Shown piece by piece: positions 1 through 5,769 of a stretch of DNA of 5,924 nucleotides; position 1 is the first letter of the stretch; each line of letters opens with the position of its first letter. The DNA is from Natronohydrobacter sp. GTDB taxonomy: Bacteria > Pseudomonadota > Alphaproteobacteria > Rhodobacterales > Rhodobacteraceae. The notes beneath the pieces are model-generated. The model was not told the origin of the DNA. It made no database searches and saw only the letters and a list, made by a program, of their open reading frames with translations. The stretch is from the NCBI GenBank assembly GCA_007123015.1, contig SKSL01000151.1:1-5924 (forward strand). Direction: 5' to 3'. A program made the translations under genes and the position numbers.

Positions 1-844
1 CCTCGCTGGCTTCAAGCCGGTCCGAGAGAAACCCCAGTGGGTAGCTGTCCCAACTGGCGATATCGAGATCCGCGCCCAGCTTGTAGTGATCAAAATCGGT
101 GATCCGGCCCATGTAATTATGCGCAATCGGACGGTCCGAATGGCGGCGCAGGATCGCGACCTGCGCGCGGTTGAAAGTAGCGACCTGATCGGACGAGAAA
201 CGGCGAAAATCCAGCACATGGGCCGGGGCCGCTTCGGTGACAGTCAGATTGGGCAGGTCAATCTCATCGAAGCTGCGATATTCCATCGACCAAAAGACCG
301 CGCCCCAGGCGCGATTCAAGGCCTCAACGCTCTGATAGCGCTGCGCCAGCCAGTCGCGAAACTCTGCGCGGGCGGCATCCGAATAGCTGATGACCGTATC
401 ATGGCAGCCATATTCGTTATCAGTCTGCCAGGCCGCGACATGCGGATGGTGCCCATAGCGTCCCGCAAGCAACGTCACGATGCGGCGGCAGTCTGCCAGA
501 TAGCCTGGATGCGAGAAACAGTAATGCCGCCGCGACCCGAATTTGCGTGGGCGTCCTTCAGCATCAATCGCCAGCATATCGGGATGGCGCGTCAGCATCC
601 AGCGCGGGGGCGTGGCAGTCGGTGTGCCCAGCACCACCTTCAGCCCAGCGCGCCCCAACGTGTCAATCGCGCGGTCCAGCCAGTCGAAATCCAGCTGCCC
701 CGGCTCCGGTTCCAGCCGCGACCAGGCGAATTCGCCGATCCGGACCCAGGTCAGTCCGGCCTCGACCATACGCTGCGCATCTTCGGCCCATTGGGCTTCG
801 GGCCAGTGTTCAGGATAGTAGCAGACGCCCAGAATGCGCTTCAT
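1..844 (-). CDS. GH42 beta-galactosidase, N-terminal part (cut by window edge)
   Basis: This gene encodes the first 281 residues of a glycoside hydrolase family 42 beta-galactosidase, a retaining enzyme that removes terminal beta-D-galactose from small galactosides. The ATG at 844-842 opens with MKRILGVCYYPEHWPE, the usual start of the family's TIM-barrel domain. It continues with RIGEFAWSRLEP (35-46), GTPTATPPRW (73-82), FGSRRHYCFSHPGY (102-115) and WQTDNEYGCH (139-148), where Glu144 is the expected acid/base residue. The nucleophile Glu and the C-terminal domains lie outside the window, since family members usually exceed 600 residues. There is no signal peptide, so the enzyme should be cytoplasmic and act on imported galactosides. 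No frameshift or stop is seen. It follows the lactonase gene after a 57-nt spacer, and only a weak AGG lies 6 nt before the ATG. The family call is secure; the exact substrate is unknown. Confidence 0.95.
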   Translation of the reverse strand, partial: MKRILGVCYYPEHWPEAQWAEDAQRMVEAGLTWVRIGEFAWSRLEPEPGQLDFDWLDRAIDTLGRAGLKVVLGTPTATPPRWMLTRHPDMLAIDAEGRPRKFGSRRHYCFSHPGYLADCRRIVTLLAGRYGHHPHVAAWQTDNEYGCHDTVISYSDAARAEFRDWLAQRYQSVEALNRAWGAVFWSMEYRSFDEIDLPNLTVTEAAPAHVLDFRRFSSDQVATFNRAQVAILRRHSDRPIAHNYMGRITDFDHYKLGADLDIASWDSYPLGFLSDRLEASE

Positions 845-877
845 ATCAGGCCTGTTTTTCCATGAGAGCGGGGGAGT

Positions 878-904
878 TGAGTATTTTCAGCAAGAAAATG
901 ATCA
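878..904 (-). repeat. 27-nt intergenic direct repeat, copy B, including the lactonase stop codon
   Basis: In the sense direction the element begins TGATCATTTTCTTGCT, has two variable bases (GA here) and ends AAATACTCA. The leading TGA is the stop codon of the SMP-30 lactonase gene. It matches the element at 5743-5769 at 25 of 27 positions, and both differences are in the variable pair. In this copy GA lets ATTTTC pair with GAAAAT around a TTGCT loop (883-899), a 6-bp AT-rich stem. The stem is too weak and too GC-poor for a classical intrinsic terminator, and no U-tract follows it. The function is not known to me; an mRNA processing or stability site within the polycistronic message is one possibility. 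Confidence 0.8.
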
Positions 905-1732
905 TAGAATGACCTGATGCTCGGGCTGGCCCTGTGCAATGTCGCGCGCACGAAATGTGGCCCCGTCGAGCGCTGAGGGCGTCTTGTGACCCTGTCGGGC
1001 GGTGGTGCAATAAAGGTCACGCAGCTCTGCCCCACCAAAGGCCGGGCAAGAGCAATGCGTGGCCGGCACGTCCACTGCCTGCACGAACTGCCCATCGGGG
1101 GCATAGGCCGCCACGCGTCCGGCCCCCCATTGCGCGACCCAGAACCGGCCCTGTGCATCGAAGACAGCACCATCCGGGCTGAGCCCTTCGCGCGACAGAT
1201 CCAGCCAGCATTCCGGCGTGCCTTTGGGCCAGCCCTGTGCATCAAGCTGCACCCGCATGATCCGGCCCGTGGGCGTATCCGTGAAACAGGCGCTTTGCCC
1301 ATCTGGCGGGAAAGAGATCGCATTGGTGATGGTGATGTCATCAAAGAGTGGCCGCAAGTCACCAGAATACCAGCGCCAGATCGTCCCGACCCCGGGCTGC
1401 GCCTGTTTGCCCATCGTGCCGATCCAGAAGCCGCCCTGCGGGTCGGCGCGCCCGTCATTGGAGCGGGTGACAGGGTTATCTGCCTCTAGCGCGCAAAGGG
1501 TTTGCTCGGCCCCGGTTTCCAGATCGAACAGGAAAAGACGGGTCTGACTGGCGATCAGGACGCGGGCTTCATCGACCCAGCCCATGGCCGAGACCATCTC
1601 GGGGAAGGCCCATGACCGGGCGCGGCTGTGCAGCGTGTGGCCCGTGATGTCGAACCAGAAGAATTCGGCGCGGACAGGATGCCAGAACGCACCCTCGCCC
1701 AGATCGCAGCGGATGCTGGTGAAGGGGGTCAT
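902..1732 (-). CDS. SMP-30/gluconolactonase-family sugar lactonase (probable galactonolactonase)
   Basis: This 276-residue protein belongs to the SMP-30/gluconolactonase/LRE family of six-bladed beta-propeller, metal-dependent lactonases. It would hydrolyse the sugar lactone made by the SDR dehydrogenase to the free aldonate. The family signatures appear in order: LGEGAFWHP (11-19, metal ligand Glu13), SNDGRADPQGGFWIGTM (91-107), TNAISFPPDG (136-145, Asn137), LSPDGAVFDAQGRFWVAQW (184-202, Asp187) and the late CPAFGG segment (229-234). Glu13, Asn137 and Asp187 correspond to the metal-binding triad known from Caulobacter XylC and its relatives. The start at 1732 was chosen because it gives a normal N-terminus, forms an ATGA overlap with the dgoA stop and has AGGGG 8 nt upstream. 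A longer in-frame start at 1915 would add 61 low-complexity residues antisense-like to the family. Galactonolactone is inferred from the dgoK/dgoA neighbours; other aldonolactones are possible. Confidence 0.9.
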   Translation of the reverse strand: MTPFTSIRCDLGEGAFWHPVRAEFFWFDITGHTLHSRARSWAFPEMVSAMGWVDEARVLIASQTRLFLFDLETGAEQTLCALEADNPVTRSNDGRADPQGGFWIGTMGKQAQPGVGTIWRWYSGDLRPLFDDITITNAISFPPDGQSACFTDTPTGRIMRVQLDAQGWPKGTPECWLDLSREGLSPDGAVFDAQGRFWVAQWGAGRVAAYAPDGQFVQAVDVPATHCSCPAFGGAELRDLYCTTARQGHKTPSALDGATFRARDIAQGQPEHQVIL

Positions 1733-2343
1733 GGCTTCGACCCCTGGCAAGTGGCATCCCAGGCGGCCACAGTGTCGCGGGCGCGCGCGCTCACGTCTTG
1801 TGCGGCCATGCCGGGCGCATAAAGCGCGGTCCCCAGCCCGAAGCCTGTCGCGCCTGCCGCGCGCCATTGAGAAAAATCCGCCGGACCCACACCGCCCACA
1901 GCATAGAGCGGACACTCGGCGGGCAGCACGGCGCGCAGGGCTTTCAGGCCACTTGCGCCAAGCTGGGCGGCTGGAAACAGCTTCAGCCCGGTTGCCCCGG
2001 CGCGCAGCGCGGCGAAACAGTCAGTGGCAGTGAAGACCCCAGGGAAGCTTTCCAGACCCGCCGCACGGGTGGCCGCGATCACGGCCGGATTGGTGTCGGG
2101 CGAGACGACGAGCCGCGCGCCGATGACGGCAAGCTGCTGCACTTGCTCAGTCTCCAGCACTGTGCCTGCGCCGATCAGCGCGCGGTCGCCACAGGCTGTG
2201 ACCATGGCTTGGATGCTGTCGAATGGCTGCGGCGAATTCAGCGGCACTTCGATCCGCGTGATCCCGGCCGCGATCAGCCCCTCGGTCACAGCAACGGCTG
2301 CATCGGGTGTGATCCCGCGCAGAATGGCAATCAACGGGCGCAT
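1729..2343 (-). CDS. dgoA: 2-dehydro-3-deoxy-6-phosphogalactonate aldolase
   Basis: This 204-residue class I aldolase of the KDPG/KDPGal family cleaves 2-dehydro-3-deoxy-6-phosphogalactonate into pyruvate and D-glyceraldehyde 3-phosphate, the last step of De Ley-Doudoroff galactose catabolism. It is cytoplasmic. The protein opens MRPLIAILRGITPDAA and contains IEVPLNSP (31-38), GAGTV (59-62 region), LKLFPA (120-125) and YAVGGV (147-152). Glu32 is the general acid/base, Lys121 the Schiff-base lysine and Arg9 a phosphate/carboxylate contact; these match Glu37, Lys126 and Arg14 of E. coli DgoA with a constant offset of five. The IEVPLNSP segment and the length (E. coli DgoA has 205 residues) favour DgoA over Eda. 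The gene overlaps the end of dgoK by 13 nt, has a good GAAGGA site 6 nt before its ATG, and overlaps the lactonase gene by ATGA. Confidence 0.95.
   Translation of the reverse strand: MRPLIAILRGITPDAAVAVTEGLIAAGITRIEVPLNSPQPFDSIQAMVTACGDRALIGAGTVLETEQVQQLAVIGARLVVSPDTNPAVIAATRAAGLESFPGVFTATDCFAALRAGATGLKLFPAAQLGASGLKALRAVLPAECPLYAVGGVGPADFSQWRAAGATGFGLGTALYAPGMAAQDVSARARDTVAAWDATCQGSKP
1741..1745 (-). promoter_or_regulatory. Ribosome binding site for the lactonase gene
   Basis: AGGGG stands 8 nt before the ATG at 1732, inside the end of dgoA. It supports the internal start at 1732 over the longer in-frame start at 1915. Initiation is probably coupled to termination of dgoA through the ATGA overlap. 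Confidence 0.55.
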
Positions 2344-3236
2344 GTCTGGTCCTTCATCCGGGTTCGCGCGGCGGCAAGTCCTGCCAGAGTGGCCAGCGTG
2401 ACGTCATGGGCCGCGACGGGCACGGACAGGCGATCCAGCGCGGCCGCATAGCTGCGTGCCAGTCCGCTTTCCCCCAGAATGGCGACACGCTGGCCCAGCC
2501 AATAGGGTTTGGCCGCGGCCAGTTCTGCACCGATCAGCAGCCCCGAGAGCCGCGCGCGGGCATGTGCGGGCGCAAGGTCCAGCAACAGCGCTTCGGCGCG
2601 CAATCCGAACAGCCGTGCTGTCAGGCGTTCGGGACGGTCGAGGGACAGCTCCAGTCCTTCGGTAAATCCGGCCTCATCCCAGCCCGAGAGCGAATGACGC
2701 AGGATCGAGTGCTGGCAAAGCAGCGCGAACAGCTCGCCTGTCAGGAAGGTCTGGAAGCTGACCACCTCGCCTGCGCTGACATGCACCCATTTCGAATGCG
2801 TGCCCGGCAGGCAGATCACGCCATCCCAGCCGGGATGCTGGGCCAGAAAGCCTGCGACCTGGGTCTCTTCCCCGCGCATCACATCGGCCGGGCTGGCCTG
2901 CTTGAGCCCCGGCACAATCCACAGCTCAAGCCGGGGATCCACAGTCGGGGCTTGCGCCAGTGGCATCGCCTGCGCACTGCAGGGTGTGGCGCGATACGGT
3001 GCTTCGACCCAGCCCTGCCGACTGCCCACCATGCCGCAGGCGATGACCTGCGTCACACGGCCCGGCCTCAGCCAATCGGCGCACAGGGCCAGAAGCGCGG
3101 GCTCGAACTCTGCCTGCGCAAGCCGCATCATGCCCTGATCAGAGGCGGCATGCGCCAGAACCTCTGACCCCTGCATTGCCCAGACGCGCAGATGCGAGCT
3201 GCCCCAATCGACCGCGATCCAGTCTGCCTGTGTCAT
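2331..3236 (-). CDS. dgoK: 2-dehydro-3-deoxygalactonokinase
   Basis: This 301-residue kinase phosphorylates 2-dehydro-3-deoxy-D-galactonate at O6 with ATP, producing the substrate of DgoA. It belongs to the DgoK family, which has an actin-like ATPase fold; E. coli DgoK has about 292 residues. The sequence shows the N-terminal phosphate-binding strand IAVDWGSSHLR (7-17), GMVGSRQGW (68-76), PADVMRGEETQV (116-127), the family signature CLPGTHSKWV (142-151) and TGELFALL (166-173). There is no signal peptide or membrane segment. The ATG at 3236 overlaps the SDR stop by four bases (ATGA), and the stop lies 13 nt inside dgoA. This gene and dgoA are the strongest markers that the cluster is for D-galactose or galactonate, because L-arabinonate and D-xylonate routes normally do not phosphorylate the keto-deoxy acid. 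No defect is seen. Confidence 0.95.
   Translation of the reverse strand: MTQADWIAVDWGSSHLRVWAMQGSEVLAHAASDQGMMRLAQAEFEPALLALCADWLRPGRVTQVIACGMVGSRQGWVEAPYRATPCSAQAMPLAQAPTVDPRLELWIVPGLKQASPADVMRGEETQVAGFLAQHPGWDGVICLPGTHSKWVHVSAGEVVSFQTFLTGELFALLCQHSILRHSLSGWDEAGFTEGLELSLDRPERLTARLFGLRAEALLLDLAPAHARARLSGLLIGAELAAAKPYWLGQRVAILGESGLARSYAAALDRLSVPVAAHDVTLATLAGLAAARTRMKDQTCAR
2350..2355 (-). promoter_or_regulatory. Shine-Dalgarno site of dgoA inside the dgoK 3' end
   Basis: GAAGGA lies 6 nt before the dgoA ATG at 2343 and is the best ribosome binding site in the window. It falls within the last codons of dgoK, upstream of the dgoK stop at 2333-2331, so dgoA can start on its own as well as by coupling. 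Confidence 0.7.
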
Positions 3237-4000
3237 CCTGTCACCACCACGCCACCATCAATGACCAGCGCCTGACCGGTCATCGCGCGGCTTGCATCCG
3301 ACGCAAGAAACAGCGCGCCCCCGGCGATATCGGCCGGGCTGAGCGTATCGGGCAGGCATTGCCGCGCCAGATGCGCAGCCAGCCCTTCGGGGGTGACCCA
3401 ATGCTCCAGCTGTTTGGGTGTCATCACCCAGCCCGGAGCAAGCGCATTGACCCGGATGCGATCCGGGCCGAATTCGCGTGCCAGGCTTCGCGTCAGCCCG
3501 TTCAGCGCCGAATTGGCTGCTGTATAAATGGGATAGCCTGCATTGCCCATCATGTAGCTGATCGAGGTGAGGTTGATGATCGACCCCGTGCCTGCGGCCT
3601 GCATCGCCGGGGCAACAGCTTGTATCGCATTCACATAGCATTTGAAATTGATCGCAAGCATCCAGTCCATGAAATCAGGCGTCACATCCGCGAGCGCGTG
3701 GCGCTGGTCATTGGCGGCATTATTGACCAGCACCTGCACTGGGCCATGCGCAGATGCGGCCTGATCGATGGCGGCTTTCAGCGCTTCGGGATCCGTGATG
3801 TCGCAGGACAGGAACAGCGGGCGGTTGCCAGTGGCCTGCTCCATGGTATCGCAAAACTCTGTGGCCTCACTGCGCTGCACGAAAGCGACACGCGCGCCCT
3901 GGCGCAGAAAGGCTTCGGTCAGCCCGGCGCCGATGCCGGATCCGCCGCCAGTGATGAAGACAGCGGCGTCTTTCAGGTCAGGATAGATTGGATGGGTCAT
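3233..4000 (-). CDS. SDR-family sugar 1-dehydrogenase (probable galactose dehydrogenase) with Asn replacing the catalytic Lys
   Basis: This 255-residue classical short-chain dehydrogenase/reductase resembles Caulobacter D-xylose 1-dehydrogenase XylB: both carry IYPxLK then an ITGGGSGIGAGLT cofactor loop, and NNAxND with RHxLADVT. Its likely role is NAD(P)+-dependent oxidation of the sugar C1 to the lactone, here probably D-galactose. Visible elements are TGGGSGIG (17-24), NNAA (93-96), tetrad Asn118, Ser146, Tyr159 and the C-terminal DGGVVVTG. The residue four after Tyr159, normally the catalytic Lys of YxxxK, is Asn163 (codon AAT, in YTAANSAL). This may reduce or abolish activity. The start at 4000 is chosen because MTHPIYP is the family N-terminus, GAGAGAG lies 6 nt upstream, and the dehydratase stop shares one base (TGATG). 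A longer in-frame start at 4138 lies inside the dehydratase. The substrate is inferred from context; L-arabinose or D-fucose are alternatives. Confidence 0.88.
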   Translation of the reverse strand: MTHPIYPDLKDAAVFITGGGSGIGAGLTEAFLRQGARVAFVQRSEATEFCDTMEQATGNRPLFLSCDITDPEALKAAIDQAASAHGPVQVLVNNAANDQRHALADVTPDFMDWMLAINFKCYVNAIQAVAPAMQAAGTGSIINLTSISYMMGNAGYPIYTAANSALNGLTRSLAREFGPDRIRVNALAPGWVMTPKQLEHWVTPEGLAAHLARQCLPDTLSPADIAGGALFLASDASRAMTGQALVIDGGVVVTG

Positions 4001-5709
4001 CAATGGCTCTCTCGGGTGACAAGTCGCGTGTCCTTGCCGACAAGGAAATCGAGATCTGCGCCCCGATCTGCTTGCAGAACATGATCGACATAGAGTTTCG
4101 CATAGCCGCGCGTGTAATGCGCAGGCGCAGGCTGCCACGCGGCGCGGCGAGTGGCGAGTTCGGCGTCTTCCACCAGCAGCGTAAGCTCCCCCCGGCTGGC
4201 AGAGAGGCGGATCCGGTCGCCTGTGCGCACAAGCGCGAGCGGGCCACCGGCCTGCGCCTCGGGGGCGACATGCAGCACGACTGTGCCAAAGGCCGTGCCA
4301 GACATGCGCGCATCCGACACCCGAACCATGTCGCGCACGCCCTGTTTGACCAGTTTCGCGGGGATCGGCATGTTGCCCACTTCGGGCATGCCGGGATAGC
4401 CCTTTGGACCGCAGCCTTTCAGGACCAGCACTGTATCCGGGGTGACGGGCAGGTCATCGCGGTCGATCTCGGCTTTCAGCTGCTCGATGCTCTCGAAGAC
4501 ATAGGCCGGGCCTTCATGCTCCAGAAGCGCGTCGGTCGCTGCAGAAGGCTTCACGATGGCCCCGTCGGGTGCCAGATTGCCGCGCAAGACGCGCAGCCCC
4601 GCTGCCGGTTTGACCGGGTTTGACAGCGGGCGGATGACATCTTCGTTGAAGATCTCGGCGCCCTCGGCATAAGCGCTGATGTCGCGCCCCAGCACGGTGG
4701 TCGCGGGGCGCAACTGGCCCTGCAACTGCGCCAGAACAGCCGGTACGCCGCCAGCATAGGCGAAATCTTCCATCAGATATTGGCCCGAAGGCATGCAATT
4801 GACCAGAAGCGGAATGTCGCGGCCCAGCTCGATATCGGCAAGCGTCAGATTAATGCCCACGCGGCCGGCAATGGCCAAGAGATGTACCACAGCATTGGTC
4901 GAGCCACCGACCGCTGCATTGGCGAGGATCGCGTTTTCAAACGCGCCGCGTGTAAGAATGTCGGAGGGCTTGAGGTCTTCCTCGACCATCTCGACAATCC
5001 GTCGGCCAGTATGGTGGGCGAGCGCTGTGCGCCGCGCATCCACTGCAGGCAGTGCCGCATTGGTGGGCAAGGCCAGACCCATGGCTTCCGCGAGCGAGGC
5101 CATGGTCGATGCAGTGCCCATGGTCATGCACACGCCCGCCGAGCGCGACATGCCCGACTCGGCCGCCATGAAATCGGCAAGCGTCATCTCGCCCGCACGC
5201 ACGGCTTCCGAGAATTTCCACACATCGGTCCCCGAGCCGATATCACGCCCGCGCCATTTGCCATTCAGCATCGGGCCGGAACTGACGACAATCGTCGGAA
5301 TATCGACCGAGGCCGCGCCCATCACCTGCCCCGGTGTCGTCTTGTCACACCCGCCCAGCAGGACCACACCGTCGATCCCGTAGGCGCGGATGCATTCCTC
5401 GACATCCATCGCCAGCAGGTTGCGAAACAGCATCGCAGTGGGCTTCATCTGCGTTTCACCCAAAGAGGTCACCGGGAATTCGACCGGGAAGCCGCCTGCT
5501 TCCCAAACCCCGCGCTTGACCCCTTCTGCGAGGATGCGCAGGCCGGAATTGCAGGGTGTGAGTTCGGACCATGTGTTGCAGATGCCGATGATGGGGCGGC
5601 CGTCAAAAGCGTGATCAGGGAAGCCCTGGTTCTTCATCCAGCTGCGGTGGATGAAACCATCCTTGTCGACCTTGCCATACCAGTTCTGGCTGCGGCGGGG
5701 GTTTGTCAT
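4000..5709 (-). CDS. IlvD/Edd-family sugar-acid dehydratase (galactonate/arabinonate type)
   Basis: This 569-residue dehydratase converts an aldonate to its 2-keto-3-deoxy acid with an Fe-S cluster and Mg2+. Cys53 (TPCNSG), Cys121 (GGCDKTTPG) and Cys194 (AGVCMTMG) have the same spacing, 68 and 73 residues, as the [2Fe-2S] ligands of the Rhizobium leguminosarum L-arabinonate dehydratase. The Mg2+ ligands Glu85, Asp122, Lys123 and Glu443 and the catalytic Ser470 (ARMSGTAFG) also line up. The length fits the sugar-acid branch (about 570-600). That branch accepts L-arabinonate, D-galactonate and D-fuconate, which share stereochemistry, so D-galactonate is inferred from the downstream dgoK and dgoA. 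IlvD of branched-chain amino acid synthesis is unlikely given this context. The ATG at 5709 has only a weak ribosome site and follows a 57-nt spacer after the GH4 gene. The stop shares one base with the SDR start. Confidence 0.93.
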   Translation of the reverse strand: MTNPRRSQNWYGKVDKDGFIHRSWMKNQGFPDHAFDGRPIIGICNTWSELTPCNSGLRILAEGVKRGVWEAGGFPVEFPVTSLGETQMKPTAMLFRNLLAMDVEECIRAYGIDGVVLLGGCDKTTPGQVMGAASVDIPTIVVSSGPMLNGKWRGRDIGSGTDVWKFSEAVRAGEMTLADFMAAESGMSRSAGVCMTMGTASTMASLAEAMGLALPTNAALPAVDARRTALAHHTGRRIVEMVEEDLKPSDILTRGAFENAILANAAVGGSTNAVVHLLAIAGRVGINLTLADIELGRDIPLLVNCMPSGQYLMEDFAYAGGVPAVLAQLQGQLRPATTVLGRDISAYAEGAEIFNEDVIRPLSNPVKPAAGLRVLRGNLAPDGAIVKPSAATDALLEHEGPAYVFESIEQLKAEIDRDDLPVTPDTVLVLKGCGPKGYPGMPEVGNMPIPAKLVKQGVRDMVRVSDARMSGTAFGTVVLHVAPEAQAGGPLALVRTGDRIRLSASRGELTLLVEDAELATRRAAWQPAPAHYTRGYAKLYVDHVLQADRGADLDFLVGKDTRLVTRESH

Positions 5710-5742
5710 GTCAGGCCGTTTCGCGTGCTGTGGAGGTCGGAG

Positions 5743-5769
5743 TGAGTATTTGGAGCAAGAAAATGATCA
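5743..5769 (-). repeat. 27-nt intergenic direct repeat, copy A, including the GH4 stop codon
   Basis: This is the second copy of the element at 878-904, in the same orientation. It starts with the TGA stop codon of the GH4 gene, reads TGATCATTTTCTTGCT, has CC at the variable pair and ends AAATACTCA. With CC the AT-rich stem shrinks to ATTT pairing with AAAT (4 bp), so base pairing is not conserved between copies. The spacer containing it (5710-5766) is 57 nt long, the same as the other spacer (845-901), and both spacers end in GGCCTGA plus one base before the next ATG (5717-5710 and 852-845). Confidence 0.8.

Noticed and set aside
1..844. GH42 as a truncated pseudogene
   Set aside because: The frame is open, with conserved motifs including Glu144, right to the window edge; the truncation is only the edge of the window.
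86..865. Long plus-strand open frames, the largest at 86-865, 3176-4084 and 4780-5745
   Set aside because: Each lies antisense to a gene with clear family motifs (GH42, SDR, dehydratase). Their translations are rich in Arg, His and Pro with no recognisable domain, as expected for the reverse strand of GC-rich coding DNA.
878..904. Reading the post-stop repeat as an intrinsic transcription terminator
   Set aside because: It has no GC-rich stem and no trailing U-tract, and in the copy at 5743-5769 the next gene belongs to the same pathway, so termination there would make little sense.
1733..1915. N-terminal extension of the lactonase to an ATG at 1915
   Set aside because: The extra 61 residues are Arg/Cys-rich, overlap dgoA out of frame and do not resemble the SMP-30 family. 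The ATG at 1732 has a ribosome site and a four-base overlap with the dgoA stop.
4001..4138. N-terminal extension of the SDR to an ATG at 4138
   Set aside because: The extra 46 residues are a frame shadow of the dehydratase C-terminus. MTHPIYP at 4000 is the natural family start.
5710..5766. Promoter in the spacer before the dehydratase
   Set aside because: Part of the spacer is AT-rich, but I see no credible -35/-10 pair, and the same string recurs before GH42. An internal promoter cannot be excluded but is not supported.
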